A stretch of DNA of 64,000 bases, taken from the NCBI RefSeq assembly GCF_050303215.1, contig NZ_JBNLBH010000134.1:1-64000 (forward strand), written 5' to 3'. The notes under the pieces were generated by a model. That model was not told the DNA's origin. It ran no database searches and worked only from the letters and a program-made list of their open reading frames with translations. This DNA comes from Haliangium sp050303215 (lineage in GTDB: Bacteria > Myxococcota_A > Polyangia > Haliangiales > Haliangiaceae). Shown here one piece after another: positions 1 through 18,772 of the stretch (its first letter is position 1; each line of letters opens with the position of its first letter). The translations under genes and the position numbers were made by a program.

Positions 1-862
1 GGGCGGTCGCCGGCGCCGGCGACCGGGCCAGATCGTGCGGGAACCCGGGCCCGAGCAGATCCCCCGTGGACTCGCCGGGAGCGACGTCGGGGCCACCGGT
101 GAGCGCGAGGTGGTCGAGCTCGGGCAGCGGGGTCCACACCCAGTCCAGTCGTGACGCGACCAGGCCCTGTTCGTGCAGCGCGCGCAGCCACGGCGGCAGG
201 GTGGGGGCGTAGAAGCGGCTGGTGGTCATCGCGGCCTGGTCGTCGTCGTACCAGACCGCCAGGTCGGGGTGGCGGCCGGCGACGAAGGCGGCGGCGCGGT
301 CCTTGAGGCTGATGCTCACCGACCGGGCTCGACCCCCGCGGGCGCGCGCGAGCATTTCGGCGAGCCCGTCCACCCTCAGCGCGGTGCCGGAGCGGCCGTG
401 GCCCCCGTGGCGGCCGGGCTCGACCGGCGCGAGCTGGAACACAGGGCTGTCGGGGTCGTGGGTGGCCGAACGGACGGTCCCCTGCTCGGGCCGATACCAG
501 CCATTGTCGAGCACGCCGGTGAGCGCCGGTGGAGCGCCTGTACCAAGGGCGGCGTGGCCCGAGGAGGTGTAGGTCGTAGCGTAGGGCACCTCGGCCTCCG
601 GGTAGTACACGCCGTGGTCGCGGAGGCGTGCGAAGCCGTCGCGCGAGCGCGCGAGCACGGGTGCGAAGGACCAACTCGGGAGCTGATCGACGACCACGAG
701 CACGACCAGCCGGGGCCCGGTCGGGGCTGTGGACGCGGCTGGCTGCGGCGGACCGGGGGGCGCGGGCCCGCAGGTGGCCGCGAGCGCGGCGGCCGCGACC
801 AGGAGCAGGGCCTGGGCGGGTCGCGCCGGGGGCGAAGGCGACGTGGGCCGAGCGTGCGGCAT
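1..862 (-). CDS. PafA-like alkaline phosphatase family protein (partial, 3' end outside window)
   Basis: Reading the minus strand from ATG 862 gives 287 residues open to the window edge. After a hydrophobic export segment (ALLLVAAAALAATCG, possibly lipidated at the Cys) comes a beta-strand ending in an acidic pair (LVVLVVVDQLPSW), the metal-site start of the type I phosphodiesterase/alkaline phosphatase superfamily. It is followed by the nucleophile region TTYTSSGHAALGTG and GVLDNGWY. These match PafA-like phosphatases, where the Thr in YT(A/S)xGH is the nucleophile. A periplasmic phosphomonoesterase is inferred. The second metal-binding half lies outside the window. It is divergent from the next gene. 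The start is supported by a promoter ending 6 nt upstream. Confidence 0.8.
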   Translation of the reverse strand, partial: MPHARPTSPSPPARPAQALLLVAAAALAATCGPAPPGPPQPAASTAPTGPRLVVLVVVDQLPSWSFAPVLARSRDGFARLRDHGVYYPEAEVPYATTYTSSGHAALGTGAPPALTGVLDNGWYRPEQGTVRSATHDPDSPVFQLAPVEPGRHGGHGRSGTALRVDGLAEMLARARGGRARSVSISLKDRAAAFVAGRHPDLAVWYDDDQAAMTTSRFYAPTLPPWLRALHEQGLVASRLDWVWTPLPELDHLALTGGPDVAPGESTGDLLGPGFPHDLARSPAPATA

Positions 863-868
863 GGGTCG

Positions 869-897
869 AGCATTCGGCGCCGGGGCCGGCGGGTCAA
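869..897 (-). promoter_or_regulatory. Predicted promoter of the phosphatase gene, leaderless
   Basis: On the minus strand TTGACC (897-892) is followed by a 17-nt spacer and AATGCT (874-869), with ATG six nt further on. The -35 is good and the -10 is weak. Transcription would start about at the ATG. Confidence 0.45.
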
Positions 898-964
898 GAC
901 ACCGGGCCGCCAGCAGGCTGCCAGGAACTTGCCCACCGCGGCGGCAGCGGTCCAACGTAGGGCG

Positions 965-2326
965 ATGCGCCGCCGTGTCATCGCAGGGCTGGTGAGTCTC
1001 TTGGGCGTCGCGCTCGCGGCGACAGGGTCGCCGGTGTGGGCCCAGGACGCCAGCGCCTCGGCTGCGGTGGGGGGCGGGCTGTTTGGCGGCGAGGCCGTGG
1101 CCGCCGCTGATCTCGGCGTCGATCTGGCCGGGGACGGCTACGCCTTGGGCCTGGGCGGCCGGCTGCGCTGGGTGGCGGGCGAGGGCGTGCGCGGCCGCGA
1201 CTGGGACGCGCCCTCGGAGTGGGCCACGGTGATTCGCTACGGCGCCTATGTGCGCGATCCCGACGATCCCGACGCCCTCCGAGTCAGCGTGGCGCTGGGC
1301 GCGCTGGGCGACGTGCGCCTGGGCCGCGGCGGGATCGTGCGTGGCTACACCACCGGTCTGGACGTCGATCATCATGGCCTGGGCGGGCAGGTACGTCTCG
1401 AGCGCGCCGGCCTCGGTTTCGAAGGCGTCATCGACGACATGGTCGCTCCCCGCGTGACCGGCGTCCGAGCCTACTGGTACCGCCACCGCGCCGACGCTGC
1501 GCTGGAATTCGGGGCCTCGGCCGCAGCCGACGTCTCGGCGCCCCGGGCCGCAACCATTGCCCCCGGGACCATGCCCGCGCTCGAGGCCGGGGTGCTGCCC
1601 ATGGCCGCGGTCGACGCCGGGATCAGCCTACGCCGCGGCGAGGGACGCCAGCGCTCGCTGCTCGAGGGGACCCTGTACGCCGAGTTGATCGCGATTTCAA
1701 CCGTGGCCGCCGGCGCCCACGTCGGGGTCGAGGTCGACGGCTGGCTCGAAGGCACTCGGCTCACCGCCCGGACCGAGCTGCAGGCCGGCACCGGTGGCTA
1801 CGTGGCTGGCTGGGTCGGGCCGCTGTACGAGCGCGATCGCGTCCACCTGGGCGAGCCCACCATGGACACTCAGGCCGAGCCCGCCCCGACCGAGCCCGCC
1901 CCGACCCAGCTCGCCCCGACCCAGCTCGATCGAGCTCGCGCCGGCGGGCTTGGACACCTGGGCGCCCACTTCGACCTCCGCGTCGCCGATCCCGCCCTAG
2001 GCGAGCTGGCGCTTTCGTACGCGCGCCGGCCCGGGCTGCCCGACGTGGCCACCGCGCGCCTGGCGGCGCCCTCCCTGCGCGCGCTGCAAGGGGCGCTGTG
2101 GGCCGCGCTCGAACCCGCCGGGGGGGCCCGCACCGTAGCCGTCGAGGTGCGCGTGCGCCTGCCCAGGCGCCTGTTCGTGGTGGCCGAGGCCGCGCGCCTG
2201 TACCGCGGCGCCGATCCGGCAACGGCCCCTGCGGCCGCAGCGCCCGCCCCGGCCGCGTCGTTCTGGAGCGCCACCCTGTCGCTCGGCGCCACTCTCGACG
2301 TCGCGGGCGCCCGCTCGGCCGAGTAA
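965..2326 (+). CDS. Exported beta-rich protein of unknown function, possibly outer membrane
   Basis: 453 residues from ATG 965. The reading frame stays open far upstream but that part overlaps the divergent phosphatase, so the ATG preceding a signal peptide (MRRRVIAGLVSLLGVALA, cleavage near VWAQ-DAS) was chosen. The mature protein is rich in Gly, Ala and Arg and in alternating hydrophobic strands, as in outer-membrane beta barrels. A short Pro-rich linker (APTEPAPTQLAPTQL, nt ~1875-1930) made of repeated 15-bp units divides it. No known domain was recognised. The last ~100 residues again look like amphipathic strands. A surface or outer-membrane location is inferred only. Confidence 0.7.
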   Translation: MRRRVIAGLVSLLGVALAATGSPVWAQDASASAAVGGGLFGGEAVAAADLGVDLAGDGYALGLGGRLRWVAGEGVRGRDWDAPSEWATVIRYGAYVRDPDDPDALRVSVALGALGDVRLGRGGIVRGYTTGLDVDHHGLGGQVRLERAGLGFEGVIDDMVAPRVTGVRAYWYRHRADAALEFGASAAADVSAPRAATIAPGTMPALEAGVLPMAAVDAGISLRRGEGRQRSLLEGTLYAELIAISTVAAGAHVGVEVDGWLEGTRLTARTELQAGTGGYVAGWVGPLYERDRVHLGEPTMDTQAEPAPTEPAPTQLAPTQLDRARAGGLGHLGAHFDLRVADPALGELALSYARRPGLPDVATARLAAPSLRALQGALWAALEPAGGARTVAVEVRVRLPRRLFVVAEAARLYRGADPATAPAAAAPAPAASFWSATLSLGATLDVAGARSAE

Positions 2327-2420
2327 TCATCTCAGCGCGGGAATCTCGACGCAGGCGTTGCCGAATCCGCTTCGCTGCGATACGGCATGGCCAGAGGCTG
2401 CACCCGCGCCGGAGCACACC

Positions 2421-3650
<1,230 letters not shown>

Positions 3651-3893
3651 GCGGGCCGAGTCGGCGGCAGCCGATCCCGGCCGCGTCCCACCGTGGCCCG
3701 CAGCGCCGATCACCTCGACTGTCCCAGTCGGGCCGGGCCCGCGCGGCCGCGCCGCGCCGGTTCTCCCGCGCTCGACCGCGCGGCCGTGGTCATCCGGAGT
3801 CAGACGTGAATGTGTAACATACGTTGTTGCCAGCTCATCATATCTATGTCATACGTGAGCCGTCATTTGATAACGACCAATCGGCGCGTAACC

Positions 3894-3937
3894 GAGCGCC
3901 ATAGCGCTCCCGCACCGATCCCCGCCAGGAATACACT
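3894..3937 (+). promoter_or_regulatory. Hairpin/operator-like palindrome and -10 before the DNA-binding protein gene
   Basis: A perfect inverted repeat GAGCGC-CATA-GCGCTC lies at 3894-3909, and TACACT (3932-3937) sits 5 nt before the ATG at 3943, suggesting a leaderless start. No convincing -35 is visible. The palindrome covers the expected -35 region, so it may be an operator. The rest of the 3651-3942 gap is comparatively AT-rich (3800-3880) with no ORF. Confidence 0.35.
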
Positions 3938-3942
3938 GCCCT

Positions 3943-4371
3943 ATGTTCGACCATATTCAGGATGAAGTGAACGCCCGCATCGAGGCCTTCGTTGCGGAGA
4001 TCGCCGACCTTGCTCGCGACGCGGCGCGCGAGACCTTGAGCGCCACGTTGGGTGGCGCGGCGCCCCTGCGGCTGGGGACGGCCGTGGGCGTTGGCCGGCG
4101 CTCGGGAGGAAAGCGGACGCCCGAGGAGATCACCCGCGCCGCCGAGGCGCTGTACGAGTACATTGCGACCCACCCAGGCGAGCGGATGGAGGCCATCGCG
4201 GCCGGGATGGCTTCCTCCACCCAGGAGCTGTCGCTCCCGGTCAAGAAGCTGCTGTCGACCGGGCGGATTCGCACCGAGGGCCAGAAGCGCGCCACCAGTT
4301 ATTACCCCGTGACCGCCGAGGCCGCCGAGACCGGGCCAGTGCGGCGGCGTCGGCGCAAGCGGGCCGGCTGA
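3943..4371 (+). CDS. Small DNA-binding protein, winged-helix-like, with basic tail
   Basis: 142 residues. The N-terminal ~35 residues form an amphipathic helix (NARIEAFVAEIADLARDA). Residues ~65-125 look like a helix-turn-helix/winged-helix unit: RTPEEITRAAEALYEYI, then GERMEAIAAGM, then a recognition-like helix QELSLPVKKLLSTGRI and a wing RTEGQKRATSYYP. The C terminus is strongly basic (VRRRRRKRAG). This pattern of MarR/H1-like DNA-binding modules with a Lys/Arg tail is common in myxobacterial nucleoid-type proteins. The specific role is unknown. A -10-like TACACT precedes the ATG by 5 nt, and a palindrome upstream could allow autoregulation. Confidence 0.75.
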   Translation: MFDHIQDEVNARIEAFVAEIADLARDAARETLSATLGGAAPLRLGTAVGVGRRSGGKRTPEEITRAAEALYEYIATHPGERMEAIAAGMASSTQELSLPVKKLLSTGRIRTEGQKRATSYYPVTAEAAETGPVRRRRRKRAG

Positions 4372-4392
4372 GCGGTTCGCCCAGTATTCAGC

Positions 4393-5472
<1,080 letters not shown>

Positions 5473-5534
5473 GGGCCCGGCCCCGGGGTCGGGCCTGGGC
5501 CGGTGGGCGCGAGCTGACGGTGCCGGCCCGGGCC

Positions 5535-7220
5535 TCAGAGGGGCTGGCTCCGCGGCTCGGCTTCGGCTTGGGGCTTCGCGATCCACCACCGGGCCACGCC
5601 CGGGAAGCGCGGCTGCGAGCCCACGTCGCCGGGGCTCACCCCGTGCACGCGGCGGTTCCAGGCATAGTGTCCGAAAGGCGCAAACAGGGGCGTGTAGGGC
5701 AGGTCGACGTGCAGGATACGGTGGATCTTTTGGTACAGAGCCTTGCGCTCGCCCCGGTCGGGGGTGGCGCGAGCCTGGTCGAGCAGAGCATCGACTTCGG
5801 GGTTGGCGTAACCGGGGAAGTTCGCGCCGATGCCGATCATGCTCGAGTGCAGCAGCGCGTACGGGTCGGGGTCGGAGATGTCGGGCAGCCAGGTGAAGTA
5901 GGCGGCGTCGAAGTCGCGCTTCTCGAGCCGCTGGAAGAAGTCGCGCAGGGCCACGTATTCGAGCTGCATGTCGATCCCGATGGCGCGCAGGTCGTTGCGG
6001 AAGATGGCCATGACCGCGTCCGTGGTCGGGCTGCGCTGCGAGGTGGGGGCCATCACGTGGAGGACGAAGCGCTCGCCGTCTTTGCTGGGGTGGCCGGCCT
6101 CATCGAGCAGCTTCACGGCGCGGTCGAGGTCGAAGGGGTGAGGGGCGAGACTGGGGTCGGCGCCGAACATATTGGGGAAGAAGGGCGCGGACAGCGGCCG
6201 CGCCAGCCCGAGCATGACGTCCTCGACCGCGCGGCCGCGGTTGAGCGCCAGGGTGAGGGCGGTGCGCACCTTGGTGTCTTCGAGCAGCGGGCGCTGGAGG
6301 TTCCAGGCGATGAGCTGCATGCGAGCTTCGATGAAGTCGCTCACTTCGAAGTTCTCGCGGAACTGGGTGATCTGGGCCCGGTTGATCCAGTCCTCGATGT
6401 CGGTGATGTTGGCGAAGTCGATCCGGCTCTGGGCCAGCGACTCGGTGTTTTCGGGGATGTCAAAGACCAGCTCGATGGAGTCGATATACGGCCGGCCGTA
6501 CCACCACGCGGCGTTGGCCTCGAGGATGAGCCGCTTGCCCTTCTCCCACCGGGCCAGCTTGTAGGGGCCCGTGCCCGCCGGCTCTTGGTTTCCGGGTGAG
6601 TCCACGAGCGCGCCGGAGCCATAGACGTGGGCGGGCAGGATCCCGACCACCCACGTCGACAGCGCCGGCGCATAGGGGTAGCGATAGTTGACCACCACGG
6701 TGTGCTCATCCGGAGTGTCCAGGGACTCGACCGCGGACATGTACGCGCGCCACAGAGTGGTGGTGGTGCCATTCTGAATGGCGTCGAAGGTGAACTTGAC
6801 GTCGGCCGAGGTGAAGGGCTTGCCGTCGTGCCAGGTGACGCCCTTGCGCAGGTGGAAGGTGATGGTCTTGCCATCCGTGCTCTGCTCCCAACTCTCGGCC
6901 AGGCGCGGCACCGGCTCGTAGCCCGCGCCGAGCCCGACCAGCCCCTCGAAGATCAGCATGTTGGCCTTGTCCACGCTGGTCTGCAGGATCGGGTTGAGAT
7001 ATCTCGGCTCATTCGAGGGCAACTTGAGGTAGCCGCCGGACTGGGGCCCGGTCTCCACCGGGCCCGCTTGGTCTGGCGTGGCCGGCGGCTCCTTCTGCGT
7101 CTCTTTCTCCTTCGGGGTGCAGGCCGTCAGCGCGATCGCGAACGCCGAGAGCCACCCGAGAGTGCGATAGCCAACCCTCGTCGAGCCGGCCGATGAGCGC
7201 CTGTGTACCGATGCCATCAT
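5535..7220 (-). CDS. Peptide/dipeptide ABC transporter substrate-binding lipoprotein
   Basis: 561 residues from ATG 7220 (an adjacent ATG at 7217 is equally possible). The signal peptide ends in a clear lipobox, ALTAC. The body is an SBP_bac_5 (OppA/DppA) fold: LNPILQTSVDKANMLIFEGL, LAESWEQSTDGKTITFHLRKG, WHDGKPFTSADVKFTFD and GTGPYKLARWEKG. It would bind peptides or similar ligands in the periplasm for an ABC permease, but no permease or ATPase gene lies nearby, so it is an orphan receptor here. The frame stays open upstream to 9539 only as a shadow of polA. It is divergent from polA across 144 bp. Confidence 0.93.
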   Translation of the reverse strand: MMASVHRRSSAGSTRVGYRTLGWLSAFAIALTACTPKEKETQKEPPATPDQAGPVETGPQSGGYLKLPSNEPRYLNPILQTSVDKANMLIFEGLVGLGAGYEPVPRLAESWEQSTDGKTITFHLRKGVTWHDGKPFTSADVKFTFDAIQNGTTTTLWRAYMSAVESLDTPDEHTVVVNYRYPYAPALSTWVVGILPAHVYGSGALVDSPGNQEPAGTGPYKLARWEKGKRLILEANAAWWYGRPYIDSIELVFDIPENTESLAQSRIDFANITDIEDWINRAQITQFRENFEVSDFIEARMQLIAWNLQRPLLEDTKVRTALTLALNRGRAVEDVMLGLARPLSAPFFPNMFGADPSLAPHPFDLDRAVKLLDEAGHPSKDGERFVLHVMAPTSQRSPTTDAVMAIFRNDLRAIGIDMQLEYVALRDFFQRLEKRDFDAAYFTWLPDISDPDPYALLHSSMIGIGANFPGYANPEVDALLDQARATPDRGERKALYQKIHRILHVDLPYTPLFAPFGHYAWNRRVHGVSPGDVGSQPRFPGVARWWIAKPQAEAEPRSQPL

Positions 7221-7364
7221 GTTCCCAATATACCCAAGCGGCGCCCCGAGATGTTGCACCCGAGTCGATGAGTCTGCGCGCAGGCGATCGCGCGGCGCAA
7301 ATAATGCGCGGATCGACCCAGTGTGCGACATCGCGGCGACGGCTTTTGTAGTAGCCTGCCGGCG

Positions 7365-10124
<2,760 letters not shown>

Positions 10125-10197
10125 GCCACCCGCCGGGCCGATGTCGCGGCCGCGCTGCGGAGACCCTAGACCGTGACCGAACAGGAGCCAACCAGAA

Positions 10198-11118
10198 ATG
10201 AGCACGTGGACATCGAGCCGAACCATGACCGCGCTGTTGGGGATGGCCTTGGGGGCCACCGGCGGGTGTAGCCTGCGCGCTCCCGAGCGAGCGCCGGCGG
10301 AGGACGAGCCCGCGAGCGCCCAGGCCGGCGCAGCCGGTACGCGCGCAGCCGAGATCGGGCAGGGCGCCGGGGCCGAGCGGGCCCCGACGGAGGCGCCGGC
10401 GCACCCCGGTGGCGAGGCCGCGGCCGAGGTCGAGTGGGTGCTCACGCCCACCCGCACGGAGGGCGCGCTGCTGTTTTGGACCACCGCCGGGCGCACGCTC
10501 GAGGCCTTCACCGACAGCCTGCCGGCGGGCTGCGAGCCGACCGAGGACCAGGTCGCGGGCGCGCTCCTGGCCATGCGCTGCGCCGGCGCCGACGGCAGCG
10601 TGCGGGTCGCGGTCCAACAGCGCGGCCTGGAGCTGGTCGTGAGCGCCGCCAAGGCGCCCGCGGACGAACCGGCGGACGAACCGGCGGACGCATTCGACGA
10701 GCTGGCGCGGATCGCGCTGCCGCCCGGGATCATGCGGGTGCGCAGTCGCACGGGGGCGCCGGCCGCGAGCAACACCATGCACCTGTCGTGGGCCCTGACC
10801 AGCTACCAGGATGTCAGCGTGCGCGTGTCCGTGCCCGGTCAGCCGCCGCGCGAGCAGTGGCTGGCCGAGATGATCGGCTGCGATCCTGCGGCCGCTCCGC
10901 CGGCGCCCCCGGCCGAGGGCATCCGCAGCGTGCTGGTGTGCCGCCACGGCGACCGGGTCGAGACCCTGTCGGCGCGGCTCGGCACTCGCAACCTGGTGGT
11001 CACCCAGGACATCAGCGGTGGCGGCGTCGAGCAACACCGGGTTGCGGCCCACCGCATCCCCCTGTCCGGCCCCGCGGTCGAACCCGAGCCCGAGCCGAAC
11101 GCGGCGCGCTCGCACTGA
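10198..11118 (+). CDS. Lipoprotein of unknown function
   Basis: 306 residues with AGGAG about 11 nt before the ATG. A 23-residue signal ends at GATGGC, so lipidation at Cys24 is likely. A disordered Ala/Glu/Pro region (~25-80) leads into a domain with beta-strand pattern (VEWVLTPTRTEGALLFWTT). A 12-bp repeat encodes PADEPADEPADA near residues 155-166. Three Cys pairs (GC, RC, VC) may form disulfides. No family was recognised. It follows polA by 73 nt, but no functional link is evident. Confidence 0.7.
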   Translation: MSTWTSSRTMTALLGMALGATGGCSLRAPERAPAEDEPASAQAGAAGTRAAEIGQGAGAERAPTEAPAHPGGEAAAEVEWVLTPTRTEGALLFWTTAGRTLEAFTDSLPAGCEPTEDQVAGALLAMRCAGADGSVRVAVQQRGLELVVSAAKAPADEPADEPADAFDELARIALPPGIMRVRSRTGAPAASNTMHLSWALTSYQDVSVRVSVPGQPPREQWLAEMIGCDPAAAPPAPPAEGIRSVLVCRHGDRVETLSARLGTRNLVVTQDISGGGVEQHRVAAHRIPLSGPAVEPEPEPNAARSH

Positions 11119-11166
11119 CTCCGCACGCGCCGCCGGGACCCGGCAGGCTGCTTCGTCGGCAGTCTG

Positions 11167-11577
11167 CTACGCCGCTGCGGTCGCCAGTCCGGGTCGGGCC
11201 AGGGGCTGGCGGATACCCTGCAGGAGCTGGCTGAGGTGGCGCCGCCGAGCCTCCACGCACCAGTCCCGAATCAGACGCTGGTGGGCCCGGGCCATGGCCG
11301 CGAAGTGGATTCCAGTGCCGATGGCGAAGGTGTCGCGGTCCTGGTAACACACCTCGCCCCGGGCCCAGATCAGCTCGCCGGTCCCGGGCAGCTCGAACTC
11401 CAGGCCGATGGCCTCGGCGTGGGGCAGGCTCGTGCGCAGCGGCCGTGCCGATTGCAGGTACAGCCCCGTGGGGCTGATGTTGCTGGTCAGCCCGCGCACG
11501 AGGCGGTCGCGCACGTACTGGTTGAGGAAGATCTCGAGTGGAATCCGGAAGCCCAGGCGTCGATCGCGAGACAGCAC
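11167..11577 (-). CDS. PilZ domain protein (c-di-GMP-binding type)
   Basis: 136 residues. The N terminus has the PilZ signature: an Arg cluster (SRDRRLGFRIP, giving RxxxR) followed after ~25 residues by NISPTGLYLQS, which fits the (D/N)xSxxG motif. The strand IWARGEVCYQD and GTGIHF complete the barrel. PilZ proteins sense c-di-GMP and modulate motility, secretion or polysaccharide output. A single-domain protein like this usually acts as an adaptor. It is isolated between two plus-strand genes, and the partner is unknown. Confidence 0.85.
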   Translation of the reverse strand: MLSRDRRLGFRIPLEIFLNQYVRDRLVRGLTSNISPTGLYLQSARPLRTSLPHAEAIGLEFELPGTGELIWARGEVCYQDRDTFAIGTGIHFAAMARAHQRLIRDWCVEARRRHLSQLLQGIRQPLARPGLATAAA

Positions 11578-11765
11578 GCTACTCTCCTGTGATCAGGGTG
11601 TGCGTCTATGTAGGCACGGCTCTGGCCGGTGGGCTACTTTTTCGCCGTGCCTTCCGGGCCGGGCGCGAGCCGGGCTTGGGGGTTATACTTGGGGGACAGT
11701 CCGGATTTGCCGCCGATCCTGCGCTGGCCCGGCCAGCCGCGGGCACTTGCCGACCCGCCGACCGC

Positions 11766-15995
<4,230 letters not shown>

Positions 15996-16009
15996 GGGCT
16001 GCGCCGGCT

Positions 16010-16037
16010 TTGCCCACAACGTGGGGAGCGGTACACT
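16010..16037 (+). promoter_or_regulatory. Predicted promoter of the first zinc-ribbon FHA gene
   Basis: TTGCCC (16010-16015), a 16-nt spacer, then TACACT (16032-16037). The ATG follows 8 nt later with no Shine-Dalgarno, which predicts a leaderless or nearly leaderless mRNA. Confidence 0.45.
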
Positions 16038-16045
16038 CCGCCCGC

Positions 16046-16948
<903 letters not shown>

Positions 16949-16983
16949 TATCGCGCGCGCCAACGCATCCCCGAGGCATTGCC

Positions 16984-18060
16984 ATGATCATCTGTTATCG
17001 CTGTGGTAAGGAGAACCAGGACCACTACAAGTTCTGTCTCGGCTGCGGTGCGGAGCTCACCGGGCCGCCCAAGGGCGAACCTGCTCCTCCTCCCCCGTCT
17101 CCTCCGCCCCCGTCTCCTCCACCTCCGGCCGATATGGCCATGATGAACACGGTCATGGCGGACGAGCGCCACTCGGCCTCGCATGGTGCGGCCGGGAACC
17201 CCTCGGCCTCCTACGGCGCCCAGCCCATGGACGGCGGCGGATGGTCGGGCCAGCCGTACGGCGGTGGCGGTGGTGGTGGCGGTGGCGGCATGCCGCCCTC
17301 GGCGCCGCGGCCCTGTCCCACCTGCGGTTCCGCGGTGCCACCCGAGTTTCGCTTCTGCGGCGCCTGTGGCCACAAGATGGACGGGGTCCAGGCGCCTCAG
17401 GCGCCCCCGCCCGAGATGTCCCCGGCCGCGGCCCACTGGGCCATGGTGTTGATCCGTCCCGACGGCACCGAGGGGGGACTGCACGAGCTGCACGGGGGCG
17501 AGAACCAGCTCGGCCGCGATCACGGCGAGATCTTCGAGAACGACGGCTACCTGTCGCCGACCCACGCGGCCCTCATCGTCGAGGGCGGGGCGACCGTCAT
17601 CCGCGATCTGGGCAGCCTCAACGGGGTGTTCGTGAAGATGAACGAAGACGAGGAGCTCCGGCCCGGGCAGGTGATCCGCATCGGTCAGGAGCTGCTCCGC
17701 TTCGACACCATCGAGCCGCCCCAGCCGCTCGAAGACGGCACCGAGGTGATGGGCAGCCCCAACCCCGGCTACTGGGGCAAGATCACGGTGGTCATCGGCA
17801 ACGGCGTGGACGGCTCGGCTTACCCGCTGCTCAACGAGGCCATTACCCTCGGGCGTGAGCGCGGCGACATCAACTTCCCCGAGGACGGCTACGTGTCCGG
17901 GCTGCACGCGCGTCTGAGCAATCAGAACGGCCGCTACGTGCTCAGCGACCTGGGCAGCTCCAACGGCACCTTCATCCGCGTGCACGGCGAGCGGGCCGTG
18001 GGCGACGGTTCGTTCATCCTCCTGGGCCAGCAGCTCTTCCGCCTGTCGATCCAGGGCTGA
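16984..18060 (+). CDS. Two zinc ribbons and two FHA domains, paralogue of the preceding gene
   Basis: 358 residues. Ribbon 1 (residues 4-22: CYRCG, CLGCG) is followed by a Pro/Ser linker (PPPPSPPPPSPPPP), a Gly-rich run, and ribbon 2 (PCPTCGSAVPPEFRFCGACG). FHA 1 (~155-245) reads QLGRDHGEIFENDGYLSPTH and LGSLNGVFVKM. FHA 2 (~265-358) reads TLGRERGDINFPEDGYVSGL and LGSSNGTFIRVHGE. The ends of both genes (GxFxxLGQQLFRLSI versus GDYVFMGQQLLRVEI) show they are tandem duplicates. The 35-nt gap suggests one operon. Role: a phosphothreonine-dependent adaptor, inferred. Confidence 0.9.
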   Translation: MIICYRCGKENQDHYKFCLGCGAELTGPPKGEPAPPPPSPPPPSPPPPADMAMMNTVMADERHSASHGAAGNPSASYGAQPMDGGGWSGQPYGGGGGGGGGGMPPSAPRPCPTCGSAVPPEFRFCGACGHKMDGVQAPQAPPPEMSPAAAHWAMVLIRPDGTEGGLHELHGGENQLGRDHGEIFENDGYLSPTHAALIVEGGATVIRDLGSLNGVFVKMNEDEELRPGQVIRIGQELLRFDTIEPPQPLEDGTEVMGSPNPGYWGKITVVIGNGVDGSAYPLLNEAITLGRERGDINFPEDGYVSGLHARLSNQNGRYVLSDLGSSNGTFIRVHGERAVGDGSFILLGQQLFRLSIQG

Positions 18061-18143
18061 TCGTCCCGAAACGCCCAGGATCGGGCCGTGCGGGCGCGCT
18101 GCGACGCAGCGGCGCCGGCGTGGGTATTTCCGCGCGCCGTGAG

Positions 18144-18485
18144 CTACGAGCGGCGCTGCGGGTAGCGCCGGATGACCCATAGCATCAGGCCCGCGGTCAG
18201 CACCAGCACCCCGGCTCCGATCGCCAGCAGGCGGTAGCGATAGGCGCCGCCCACGGCCGGCCGGCCCGAGGTCCAAAACCCCGACGGCTTTTGCAGGCCC
18301 GAGGACTGCACGGCCGGGGCCGGCTGGGACCCTGCGCCTGGATCGGGGGCGGCCTGGGCCAGGACCACCGGCGCCGCGGACAGGTCGCGGTCGCCTGACG
18401 TCGTCGGGGCGGCCCATCCCAACACCGGCCCGAGCACGAGCGCCAGGGGCAGGAACACGAGCACGGAATGTGACCGATTCATCAT
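18144..18485 (-). CDS. Small exported protein with C-terminal membrane anchor
   Basis: 113 residues from ATG 18485 (18482 also possible). A signal peptide (SHSVLVFLPLALVLGPVLGWA) is followed by ~45 Pro/Ala/Ser-rich residues and a final transmembrane helix (LLAIGAGVLVLTAGLMLWVI) with a basic tail RRYPQRRS. This is the layout of a single-pass protein with a short periplasmic stalk. No family was recognised. TACTAT lies 10 nt before the start on its strand. Confidence 0.6.
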   Translation of the reverse strand: MMNRSHSVLVFLPLALVLGPVLGWAAPTTSGDRDLSAAPVVLAQAAPDPGAGSQPAPAVQSSGLQKPSGFWTSGRPAVGGAYRYRLLAIGAGVLVLTAGLMLWVIRRYPQRRS

Positions 18486-18595
18486 CTCCGAGACCATAGT
18501 ACGGCCGCCTGCGAAACCCAAGTCGCCGCGCTCACAGTCGTTTCCCGGGTGTCCCGATGAGGGACATAAATCGTTCTCAGAAAAATGATTATTGG

Positions 18596-18624
18596 TTGCT
18601 CATACTAATTCCAAGCGGCAATAT
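18596..18624 (+). promoter_or_regulatory. Predicted promoter of the subtilase gene
   Basis: TTGCTC (18596-18601), 17-nt spacer, CAATAT (18619-18624), set in unusually AT-rich DNA (18560-18630). It would give a leader of about 140 nt before ATG 18773. Confidence 0.4.
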
Positions 18625-18691
18625 ACGTCCAGGTTCCGGACCGGAGCGCTGTGAGGCAGAAGCGCCTGTCTCTGCGCACAGGCCGGATGGT

Positions 18692-18732
18692 GGCCCTACA
18701 GCGGCGTCGGGGTGACGCCGCTGATGGGGCCT
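18692..18732 (+). promoter_or_regulatory. Strong RNA hairpin in the subtilase leader
   Basis: A 10-bp perfect stem (18699-18708 with 18714-18723, loop GGGGT) is extended by a GGCCC/GGGCC stem (18692-18696 with 18728-18732) across a small internal loop. It ends ~40 nt before the start codon and leaves the Shine-Dalgarno (AGAGGAG, ~18755-18762) free. No U-tract follows, so a stability or attenuation role fits better than a terminator. Confidence 0.45.
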
Positions 18733-18772
18733 GCGCTTTGAGTCCATTCGCGAACAGAGGAGATGAGCATTG

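Noticed and set aside
173..964. N-terminal extension of the protein at 965-2326
   Set aside because: It is the antisense of the phosphatase gene, and the ATG at 965 starts a signal peptide.
1794..2000. Pro/Ser-rich short frames near 1.8-2 kb
   Set aside because: They are shadows of the repeated linker of the exported protein.
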